Origin: Ignavibacteriae bacterium HGW-Ignavibacteriae-1
GTDB taxonomy: Bacteria > Bacteroidota > Ignavibacteria > Kapaibacteriales > UBA2268
NCBI GenBank assembly: GCA_002839825.1
Contig: PGYU01000005.1
Location: forward strand, 219,790-283,789
Direction: 5' to 3'
Length of the DNA stretch: 64,000 nucleotides
Shown one piece after another: positions 9,243-15,732 of the stretch. Positions within the stretch are counted from its first letter, which is position 1, and the number at the start of each line of letters is the position of its first letter. The notes below the pieces were generated by a model that did no database searches, was not told the DNA's origin, and saw nothing but the letters and a program-made list of their open reading frames with translations. The position numbers and the translations under genes are program-made.

Positions 9243-10058
9243 TTAGTGTGTTTCTATGAAGTTCATTATACTTTCCCCACCGTCAACACCGAGTACCTGC
9301 CCGGTTATCCAGTAGAAATTTTCGTCTGCGAGTAATGCGACTGCTTTTGCAACATCATCCGGCACAGTATTCCGATTGAAAGGGTTGTGCTCTTTAGCGT
9401 GAGCCAACATCTTTGCAAATCCCGGAATTTTATTACTTGCCGGAGTATCTGTCAATCCTGCCAATATTGCATTTGCAGTGATTTGATAAGGCGCCAATTC
9501 GATAGCAATCTGACGAATATATGCTTCCAATGCACATTTTGCGGCGGAAATTGCTCCATAATTATTCATCGCACGCGTTGAGCCGATTGAAGTCAATCCA
9601 AAAATTCTCGAGTTCGGTGCCAAAAGTTTATTGAAAAATAAATCTTGAGTCCAATATACTAATGAATTCGCCATTACATCCATCGTCATTTCGATTTGCT
9701 TCTTGGAAACGCTGCCTTCTTGAGTTTCGGCGAAAAGTGGTTTAATCGCACCAAAAGCGAGCGAATGAATAAGCACTCTGAGTGTATGATTTTCGACTTC
9801 GTTATAATCCTTCTGAATTTCTTGTACGATTTCCTTACGTACACCGTCATCTGCGGCATTAGCATTGAAAAAGATCGCTTTCACCCCGAATGATTCGAGT
9901 TCCTGGCGATATTCCTCTGCTTTGTGCTTGGCAGAGCCCATATCAAGGTGAGCACCGTAAATGTTGTATCCCATCTTTGCTAATTCACGGGCACAAGACA
10001 AGCCGAAACCGCTCGATACTCCCAATATCAGGGCATATAATTCTCTATCTTTTTTCAT
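9243..10058 (-). CDS. FabL-like enoyl-ACP reductase (SDR family), copy 1 of tandem pair
   Basis: Paralogue of the gene just downstream: 271 residues, with the cofactor loop GVSSGFGLSCARELA, the catalytic YGAISAAK (Tyr-x6-Lys) and a C-terminal WITGQVLGVDGGESIM. Both proteins share NIYGxHLDxGSAxxKAEE near the N-terminus and the VMANSxxYWxQDLF run in the middle, so they arose by duplication. The two copies may have split between fatty-acid synthesis and a related enoyl reduction. The ATG at 10058 heads a probable three-gene transcript (this gene, its paralogue, the acyl-CoA dehydrogenase). The 247-base divergent gap to lpdA is AT-rich and must hold both promoters. Confidence 0.82.
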   Translation of the reverse strand: MKKDRELYALILGVSSGFGLSCARELAKMGYNIYGAHLDMGSAKHKAEEYRQELESFGVKAIFFNANAADDGVRKEIVQEIQKDYNEVENHTLRVLIHSLAFGAIKPLFAETQEGSVSKKQIEMTMDVMANSLVYWTQDLFFNKLLAPNSRIFGLTSIGSTRAMNNYGAISAAKCALEAYIRQIAIELAPYQITANAILAGLTDTPASNKIPGFAKMLAHAKEHNPFNRNTVPDDVAKAVALLADENFYWITGQVLGVDGGESIMNFIETH

Positions 10059-10305
10059 CTTTTATCCTAAAAATAGTCCAAATTTTCGTATCTTGAACAA
10101 AAAATTGTATTTTTTTGTACTCTAAAATTTAATTTCGTAACGTAAAGAATATTAAAAATAAGCAAAATTTACATGAATTCAAATATATGAATGAATTCTC
10201 AAACAAGAATATAAATATTTATGAATTTTAAATGTCTATAACATAATTTAATAGGCAATTGAAGAACAATTTTATTTTATTAAAGACTTAAAAAGGTTTA
10301 GAATT

Positions 10306-11706
10306 ATGAATAATCACGAATGCGACGTTTTAGTTATCGGCTCAGGTCCCGGCGGTTATGTAGCTGCCATCAGAGCTTCACAATTAGGATTGAGTGCGAT
10401 TTGTGTCGAAAAAGGCGATATCGGCGGAGTGTGTTTGAATATCGGTTGTATCCCTACCAAAGCATTGCTCAAAAGCGCTGAATATATGCACTTCCTTTCC
10501 CATGCCTCAGATTTCGGCTTCGGAATTGAAAATATCAATGTTGATTACCCGAAAGTTATTGAACGCTCCCGCAAAGTTGCAAGTCAAATGTCTCGTGGCG
10601 TCCAATCTCTTTTCAAAAAATATAAAGTCAATACCGTTGTCGGTCATGGCAAAATTGTATCGAAAAATACTGTCGAAGTCAGCGACCCTGAAGGCAAAGC
10701 GACTGATACAATCAAAGCAAAACATATAATAATTGCGACCGGGGCGCGACCCAGAATTTTCCCGGGAATCGAAGTTGACCGCAAGAAAATCATCACTTCA
10801 ACTCAAGCTTTGCTCGGAACCACTTTACCAAAATCTATCATCGTGATGGGTGCAGGTGCGATTGGTGTCGAATTTGCATACTTCTTCAACGCTTTCGGAG
10901 CGAAAGTGACAATAGTTGAATATATGGACAGAATTTTGCCAATCGAAGATGTCGATATTTCAAAAGAATTGGAACGCCATTTCCGCAAATCGGGAATTGA
11001 GCTTAAAACTAAAAATATGGTAAAATCTGCTGTCGCCAAAGGTGATGGGGTAGAAGTAACTGTCGAAAAAGACGGCAAAACTGAAGTCCTTACTGCAGAT
11101 ATGGCTTTGAACGCTATCGGTATCCAAGCTAACACCGAGAATATCGGCTTGGAAGACGTCGGCGTTCATACCGAAAAAGGATTTATTAAGGTTGACAAAT
11201 ATTGCAAAACAAACGTTGATGGCATTTATGCAATCGGAGACGTTGCCGGAGCTCCATGGTTAGCACATAAAGCATCCGCAGAAGCTGTGACATTAGCTGA
11301 ATATTTGGCAGGGCACGGTGGCGAAGGCATAGATTACAACAATATCCCGGGATGTACATATTGCAATCCACAAGTGGCAAGCGTTGGTTTGACTGAGGAA
11401 AAAGCGAAAGCCGAAGGCTACGACGTCAAAATCGGCAAATTCCCTTTTACTGCAAGCGGCAAAGCACACGGAATCGGCGAAGCAAAAGGTTTTGTCAAAT
11501 TGGTCTTCGATGCCAAATATGGCGAATTGCTCGGTGCACACATGATTGGACCCGACGTAACTGAAATGATTGCAGAAATGGGATTGGCACGCTCTCTCGG
11601 AGCTACTGCCGAAACAATCTATAAGACCATTCACGCTCACCCGACTTTGAGTGAAGCAGTCATGGAAGCGGCAGCCCAAGCATACGGCGAAGCTGTGAAT
11701 ATTTAA
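10306..11706 (+). CDS. lpdA: Dihydrolipoyl dehydrogenase (E3)
   Basis: FAD flavoprotein (466 residues) that reoxidises dihydrolipoamide in the 2-oxoacid dehydrogenase complexes and the glycine cleavage system. The FAD loop GSGPGGYVAA is at residues 13-22. The redox disulphide is Cys43/Cys48 in GGVCLNIGCIPTK. The NAD loop GAGAIGVEFA follows mid-protein, and the C-terminal HAHPTLSEA supplies the active-site His-Glu pair. No E1 or E2 genes are adjacent, so E3 is encoded alone. A stable hairpin without a T run (11741-11759) follows the stop. Confidence 0.95.
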   Translation: MNNHECDVLVIGSGPGGYVAAIRASQLGLSAICVEKGDIGGVCLNIGCIPTKALLKSAEYMHFLSHASDFGFGIENINVDYPKVIERSRKVASQMSRGVQSLFKKYKVNTVVGHGKIVSKNTVEVSDPEGKATDTIKAKHIIIATGARPRIFPGIEVDRKKIITSTQALLGTTLPKSIIVMGAGAIGVEFAYFFNAFGAKVTIVEYMDRILPIEDVDISKELERHFRKSGIELKTKNMVKSAVAKGDGVEVTVEKDGKTEVLTADMALNAIGIQANTENIGLEDVGVHTEKGFIKVDKYCKTNVDGIYAIGDVAGAPWLAHKASAEAVTLAEYLAGHGGEGIDYNNIPGCTYCNPQVASVGLTEEKAKAEGYDVKIGKFPFTASGKAHGIGEAKGFVKLVFDAKYGELLGAHMIGPDVTEMIAEMGLARSLGATAETIYKTIHAHPTLSEAVMEAAAQAYGEAVNI

Positions 11707-11829
11707 GATTACCAAGAAAAACGAAGAAACCTCACCCCGACCCTCTCCGAAGGAGAGGGAGTAAAACAACCAAAATACCCCAAAACCCGTTCCCCCTCTA
11801 TCAAGAGGGGGTTAGGGGGTGTGTTGTTT

Positions 11830-11870
11830 TTTCTCGTCCTGAAATACGTTGACAAACATAGCCCATGAAT
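11830..11870 (+). repeat. Inverted-repeat element, left copy
   Basis: About 41 bases (TTTCTCGTCCT, then TTGACAAACATAGCCCA) that reappear in reverse complement at 14231-14270 with a few mismatches and a 2-base gap. The two copies face each other around the propeller gene and the toxin-antitoxin pair. The segment GACAAACATAGCCCATGAAT leads into a hairpin whose neighbour at 11897-11924 has the same ACATAGCCCA head. Confidence 0.75.
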
Positions 11871-11896
11871 TTATTCGTGGGGTTTGAAACGAACGT

Positions 11897-11924
11897 AAAC
11901 ATAGCCCACGGTTTTAACCGTGGG
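11897..11924. repeat. Hairpin repeat ACATAGCCCACGGTT/AACCGTGGG
   Basis: Perfect 9-bp stem (CCCACGGTT at 11905-11913, AACCGTGGG at 11916-11924) preceded by ACATAG. It repeats the ACATAGCCCA head of the element 41 bases upstream, so it is a second, better-paired member of the same family. Small hairpins with a fixed flanking tetranucleotide are typical substrates of REP-associated (IS200-like) transposases; none is encoded here. Confidence 0.65.
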
Positions 11925-11982
11925 AAAAGATAAGACAACCACCCCGTCTGCTTCGCAGACACCCCTCAAGAGGGGAATTAAA

Positions 11983-12016
11983 ATTGTAGGGACACGGCGC
12001 GCCGTGTCCCTACAAT
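11983..12016. repeat. 34-bp perfect palindrome
   Basis: Two 17-base arms meet with no spacer at 11999/12000; the centre is GGCGCGCC and the arms end in ATTGTAGGG and CCCTACAAT. As RNA it would form a very stable hairpin, but no T run follows on either strand, so it is not a standard terminator. The CCCTACAA end is repeated at 12043-12050 next to the GGACAGAA hairpin, suggesting related elements. Confidence 0.9.
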
Positions 12017-12203
12017 AGCAAAAGGACAGAACGCTTTTCTGTCCCTACAAAATCCCCCCGCTCCCTGAGCCTGTCGAAGGGTCGCGGTGAGGTGATCTAA
12101 TTTTTTTTTCCACATTTCCCAAATTTTTCCCTAATTTTGAGATAATTTCGGCGTTCATGTGTCATAGTATATATATACGGAACAAGTATTTCAAGGAAAT
12201 TTT

Positions 12204-13421
12204 ATGAAAAGAGCATTTTTATTTCTCGCAGTAGCAATACTGTATTGCAACTTTACTCTGGCTCAAGAGCCTGACCCCGACCCCAATCTGCTATGGAAGA
12301 CTGAAAATGGTTACAATTCATTTGTTATACACCCCAATGGCAATATAATTGCATCTAAGGGACTGGCTGTGACTGAGTTAAACGGAAATACTGGTGAAGT
12401 AATCCGTGAATTTCCATTTTACTTTGAGTTTTATGCTTTGAGTCGCGACGGTAAGTATCTGGCAGGTGGTATTGATAGTCTTATTGTCATTGATTATGAG
12501 ACAGGTGAAATAGTTAAAAAGTTAGACGTAGAAAGCTCAAGTCGTGTTGATTTTATGCCGGACAATGAACGTCTCTTGATAAGAACATCTTATGAAGAAT
12601 CGGAAAAACAATTTTGTCTTTATAATTACATTACCGACGAAAAGAGCTTTTTTGGAGTAGGTAGCAATATAGGCATCTGGAATTTTACTATTTCACCCGA
12701 TGGTAAATTTTTAGCAATAGGTGGATTTATTTTCCATCCTGGAGGTGAAAATCAGACCATACTTTTACTTTATGATGCGGTAACTTGGAAACCAATTAAA
12801 AATTTAGCAACAATAGATGCTGATAATGAAGTCAACTCAATTAAATTTTCGCCTGATTCAAGATTTGTAGGATTTGGATTGAATGGAGAACATTTACATG
12901 TATATAATATAGAAAATTTATCACTTCACAAATATTATGATTCTGCTTTTGGTTTTGGTTTTTTCACTAATGATTTTATTACAATAGTGGGTGCGTCTTT
13001 AAAACCACTATTTTTGAAAATAGTCCAATTGGGTAATAACGAGATTATATATACCAAGAAAAAATTTTCAGGATATCCCGAACATAACGAAACTAATAAT
13101 TCAATGGTTTTGCTAAATGAAATAATACATTGCTATGATTTTGAAAAAATCTTTATAGGTGCAAGTATAGATACCGAAAACTTGGCTCCGTTTACTTTTG
13201 AATACAAAGATAAAACTTTGCACATCAAAAATCCAAATTTTAAATCTTCACAAATAACCGGTCAAATCGCAGATTTAAACGGCAAAATCATTCGTGAATT
13301 GGAATTTAACAAACCAACATGCAACCTTCCCATACCCCTTGAGTTGCTCAGCGGCACATACTTTTTACATATCAAAGATGGCGGAAAGGAATATGTTAGT
13401 AAATTTTGGGTGGTGAATTAA
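12204..13421 (+). CDS. Secreted beta-propeller-like protein with C-terminal sorting domain
   Basis: Protein of 405 residues with a signal peptide ending near residue 20 (LFLAVAILYCNFTLAQ) and a mature start rich in Asp-Pro. The body contains WD40/YVTN-like blades: runs such as FALSRDGKYLAGG-type (YALSRDGKYLAGG), FTISPDGKFLAIGG and IKFSPDSRFVGFG recur at blade spacing. The last 70 residues (TGQIADLNGKIIRELEF through YFLHIKDGGKEY) look like a type IX secretion C-terminal sorting domain. It is probably exported across the outer membrane and attached to the surface or released. Ligand unknown. It lies between repeat clusters and may be accessory. Confidence 0.75.
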   Translation: MKRAFLFLAVAILYCNFTLAQEPDPDPNLLWKTENGYNSFVIHPNGNIIASKGLAVTELNGNTGEVIREFPFYFEFYALSRDGKYLAGGIDSLIVIDYETGEIVKKLDVESSSRVDFMPDNERLLIRTSYEESEKQFCLYNYITDEKSFFGVGSNIGIWNFTISPDGKFLAIGGFIFHPGGENQTILLLYDAVTWKPIKNLATIDADNEVNSIKFSPDSRFVGFGLNGEHLHVYNIENLSLHKYYDSAFGFGFFTNDFITIVGASLKPLFLKIVQLGNNEIIYTKKKFSGYPEHNETNNSMVLLNEIIHCYDFEKIFIGASIDTENLAPFTFEYKDKTLHIKNPNFKSSQITGQIADLNGKIIRELEFNKPTCNLPIPLELLSGTYFLHIKDGGKEYVSKFWVVN

Positions 13422-13488
13422 TAAGAAATCCCCCTTAATCCCCCTTTGAAAGGAGGAAAGCGAGCTTGCGAGCAGGGGGATTTGTATT
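13420..13488 (+). repeat. Direct repeat flanking toxin-antitoxin cassette, left copy
   Basis: About 69 bases beginning AATAAGAAATC and ending GGGGGATTTGTATT, with the internal run AAGCGAGCTTGCGAGCAG. A second copy in the same orientation is at 14273-14343. The ends are partly inverted (AATCCCCCTT against CAGGGGGATT), so the unit can fold. It starts at the end of the propeller gene. Confidence 0.85.
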
Positions 13489-13552
13489 GTTAGTCCTAAA
13501 ATATAATATCGATTTGTACGTATAAAATATTAGAATATATACGTGAGAATAT

Positions 13553-13798
13553 ATGGATACGAAACTGACATTAAATATTGATAAAAGCATTGTTGAAGAG
13601 GCTAAATTGCTCGCTAAATCAAAAAAGACGAGTCTGTCGCAATTGATTGAGAATTACCTTAATTCGTTGATTAATAATAATCGCGGCGACATTGCAATTT
13701 CTCCTTTAGTTGCTGAACTTTCAGGCGTTATTGAAATTGAATCGGATGTTGATGCCCGAGACGATTATGCCGAATACCTCATGAACAAATATCAATAA
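13553..13798 (+). CDS. VapB-like antitoxin (DUF6364-type)
   Basis: Antitoxin of 81 residues. The N-terminal half, TKLTLNIDKSIVEEAKLLAKSKKTSLSQLIENYL, is the ribbon-helix-helix pattern of DUF6364-type antitoxins, which bind operator DNA as dimers. The acidic C-terminal tail (IEIESDVDARDDYAEYLMNKY) is suited to wrap and block the toxin. It is followed 6 bases later by a PIN-domain gene, the expected order. The pair is likely autoregulated from the short AT-rich gap after the left direct repeat. Confidence 0.85.
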   Translation: MDTKLTLNIDKSIVEEAKLLAKSKKTSLSQLIENYLNSLINNNRGDIAISPLVAELSGVIEIESDVDARDDYAEYLMNKYQ

Positions 13799-13804
13799 TC
13801 GAAA

Positions 13805-14227
13805 ATGAAAAACATTTTCATAGACAATGATATTGTTCTTGATTTGTTAACGATGCGTCAACCGCACTACGAAGCCGTTGCTAAAGTTTTTACTCTTGCT
13901 GAAAATGGAAAAATCAAACTTTCGGTCTCACCATTGACTTTTGCCAATACCAATTATATTTTGTCGAAGAAATTATCGGCAATCCGGAGTCGCGAAATTC
14001 TTGGTAAATTGAGAATGTTAGTCAATATACTGCCAATTACAGCAAAAACTATTGATATGGCATTGACCGATGCTTTGTTTAAAGATTTTGAAGATGCAAT
14101 ACAATATCATACCGCATTGCAAAACAGACAAGATATAATTTTAACTCGGAATTTGAAGGATTTCAAAAAGTCGAAATTGCCGGTTATGACAGCTTCTGAA
14201 TATCTTTCAGCATCAGAGAATATCTAA
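13805..14227 (+). CDS. PIN-domain ribonuclease toxin, VapC-like
   Basis: PIN-domain protein of 140 residues, probably a site-specific endoribonuclease toxin held in check by the preceding antitoxin. The N-terminal strand IFIDNDIVLDLLTMRQPHYEA gives the first acidic residues (Asp-Asn-Asp, Asp). ALTDALFKDFEDAIQYHTAL supplies the central acidic pair. The C-terminal strand is IILTRNLKDFKKSKLPVMTASEYL, where the Asn-x-x-Asp position is typical of PIN folds. The cleavage target, often tRNA or rRNA, cannot be read. It ends 4 bases before the inverted-repeat copy at 14231. Confidence 0.87.
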   Translation: MKNIFIDNDIVLDLLTMRQPHYEAVAKVFTLAENGKIKLSVSPLTFANTNYILSKKLSAIRSREILGKLRMLVNILPITAKTIDMALTDALFKDFEDAIQYHTALQNRQDIILTRNLKDFKKSKLPVMTASEYLSASENI

Positions 14228-14230
14228 TAA

Positions 14231-14270
14231 ATTCGTGGGCTATGTTTGTCAATGTTTTAGGACGAGAAAC
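14231..14270 (-). repeat. Inverted-repeat element, right copy
   Basis: Reverse complement of the element at 11830-11870: it reads TTTCTCGTCCT then TTGACAAACATAGCCCA on the minus strand, with a few mismatches. It begins 4 bases after the toxin stop codon. The two copies enclose about 2.4 kb. Confidence 0.75.
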
Positions 14271-14272
14271 AA

Positions 14273-14343
14273 AATAAGAAATCCACCTTAATCCCCCTTT
14301 GCCAAAGGGGGAAAGCGAGCTTGCGAGCAGGGGGATTTGTATT
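14273..14343 (+). repeat. Direct repeat flanking toxin-antitoxin cassette, right copy
   Basis: About 71 bases matching 13420-13488 almost throughout: same AATAAGAAATC start, same AAGCGAGCTTGCGAGCAG core, same GGGGGATTTGTATT end. It differs by one base in the left arm and by a slightly longer centre (GCCAAAGGGGG). It lies between the toxin and the convergent C1 peptidase gene. Confidence 0.85.
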
Positions 14344-14349
14344 TTTACC

Positions 14350-15591
14350 CTACTCATACCTGCTTTGTGAGTCGAAATTTTTCAGAATGTCTTTGATGGC
14401 ATCTTTGTGAACGAGGAAACAGGTCATTTTGAGCTTGATGTAATCTTCGTGGAATAAGTAATAGCCTTTGAACTTTCCGTTATTGGCGCCGCTTCCCGAA
14501 TCTTTTATCAAATACCATGTACCGCTTTCGTTTTCGAACCAACCGCATAGATGTATTGCGTGGTCGTCGCCTGTGCTGCCATTGCTGAAACGGAATTGAC
14601 GCGCATTGTCATCAATATAGGCTGAAGGGATGTCAAAACTCGGCACTACGGCGGCATCGGCATAGGAATAAATTCCCGCTTCGGACACATCACCGCTCAA
14701 TGTCATCGAATAGCCGTTGCGAATCGCACTTCTGAGCCCCGACATGAAATCGTTTAGCGGAATATTGTAGTAATCATGCGATTTCCACCAATTGTCCGGC
14801 ACATCATAAATTGTTTTCTTCCCAAATCCTTGTTCGTAGAGAGACATCATATCTACATAATCGTCCGGGTTCAGCTTCACAACGTCATCGCGGAAGGTCT
14901 TTGGTGTGTATTTTTTTCCGTTCCAAGTGAAGTCGGTTGGTGGCTCGCCCATGTATTTGTTCAAAATGGATTTGATATTGTCCAAAACTTGTTGTTCGTT
15001 CCAAATGTTATTCGTTTTGCAAAAATCGAGATAGGATTTCATTTCAGTAACCATTTTACTGTGGTTGTGATATTCTTGTCCGGGAAGCATTCCTGTGTAA
15101 ACTTCGTTAGGAACACAACCATATTCTTTCCACATTGCCATAACGGCATTGGTTTGCGAACCTTCGCTAAATTCTGAATCACCTCGTTCGGAAATGAATC
15201 GCCGAGCTTTTTCGATATATTGATACCAAACTGTGTGCATTTCCGAAAGTTTGATTTCCTTGTTGTGAATGCGTTTCAGTTCAGATTCAAAAAATGAAGT
15301 CGCTGCAAAGCACCAGCAAGTACCTGTGGATGCTTGCTTGACAGGGTCATTATGCCACACGCTTTTGAATCCGTCGAGATTGTCGGGAACTTTGATATTG
15401 GAAAAATCGAGCATGAAACGTTTTTTTTGTGCTTTCTCTTTTTTCTCAAATTTTTCAATATGGACCTTCATGCTGTCCCAAGTTTCATTTTTGGGTTCAA
15501 TCATCATACCTTTGTCAATTCGTGGTTGCTGATTGAAAGCGGCTTGCGAGCTTATAATTGCTACGAAAATTATTAAAATATACTTTTTCAT
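14350..15591 (-). CDS. Exported papain-fold (C1B, PepC/bleomycin hydrolase-like) peptidase
   Basis: Protein of 413 residues with a signal peptide (first ~20 residues, ending near AAFNQ). The papain-type active site is visible: Gln86 (oxyanion hole), Gly90 and Cys92-Trp93 in QASTGTCWCF, and later GDDHAIHLCGW with the catalytic His. The C-terminal LKMTCFLVHKDAI resembles PepC/bleomycin hydrolase, hence aminopeptidase-like activity. Unusually, the place of the third catalytic residue reads KDSGSG, Asp where papain has Asn (usually NSWG). Export is also unlike cytoplasmic PepC. The Shine-Dalgarno AGGTGA precedes the ATG. Activity is likely but the residue change needs checking. Confidence 0.85.
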   Translation of the reverse strand: MKKYILIIFVAIISSQAAFNQQPRIDKGMMIEPKNETWDSMKVHIEKFEKKEKAQKKRFMLDFSNIKVPDNLDGFKSVWHNDPVKQASTGTCWCFAATSFFESELKRIHNKEIKLSEMHTVWYQYIEKARRFISERGDSEFSEGSQTNAVMAMWKEYGCVPNEVYTGMLPGQEYHNHSKMVTEMKSYLDFCKTNNIWNEQQVLDNIKSILNKYMGEPPTDFTWNGKKYTPKTFRDDVVKLNPDDYVDMMSLYEQGFGKKTIYDVPDNWWKSHDYYNIPLNDFMSGLRSAIRNGYSMTLSGDVSEAGIYSYADAAVVPSFDIPSAYIDDNARQFRFSNGSTGDDHAIHLCGWFENESGTWYLIKDSGSGANNGKFKGYYLFHEDYIKLKMTCFLVHKDAIKDILKNFDSQSRYE

Positions 15592-15732
15592 TTGTCACCT
15601 GAATAGAATTTTGATTTTTCAAATATACATATTTTTAAAATTATGAAAAAAATCAAGACATGATTATGCAATTTCAAAATTTTTATTGATTATATTTGCA
15701 TGATTTAGTAATCAAAATTGATATTTTGCAGA

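Larger units (their letters stand above)
11728..12090. repeat. Nest of palindromic intergenic repeats between lpdA and the propeller gene
   Basis: The 497-base gap 11707-12203 has no credible gene but is packed with short inverted repeats. CCCTCTCC/GGAGAGGG lies at 11741-11759, CCCCCTCT/AGAGGGGG at 11792-11811, and two ATAGCCCA-headed hairpins at 11856-11924. GTCTGC/GCAGAC is at 11946-11960, CCCCTC/GAGGGG at 11962-11975, a 34-bp perfect palindrome at 11983-12016, and GGACAGAA/TTCTGTCC at 12024-12044. CCCTGAGCCTGTCGAAGGG follows at 12063-12081. Several look like the dispersed hairpin elements common in intergenic DNA of FCB genomes; that link is from general knowledge. Their crowding suggests a landing site for mobile mini-elements. 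Confidence 0.75.

Noticed and set aside
11741..11759. Terminator of lpdA
   Set aside because: The hairpin is strong but is not followed by a T run, and it belongs to the cluster of intergenic repeats; termination there is possible but not supported.
12140..12203. Toxin-antitoxin or phage operator at the TATATATATA stretch
   Set aside because: A simple AT-rich promoter-like stretch before the propeller gene; no symmetric operator beyond the TA run.
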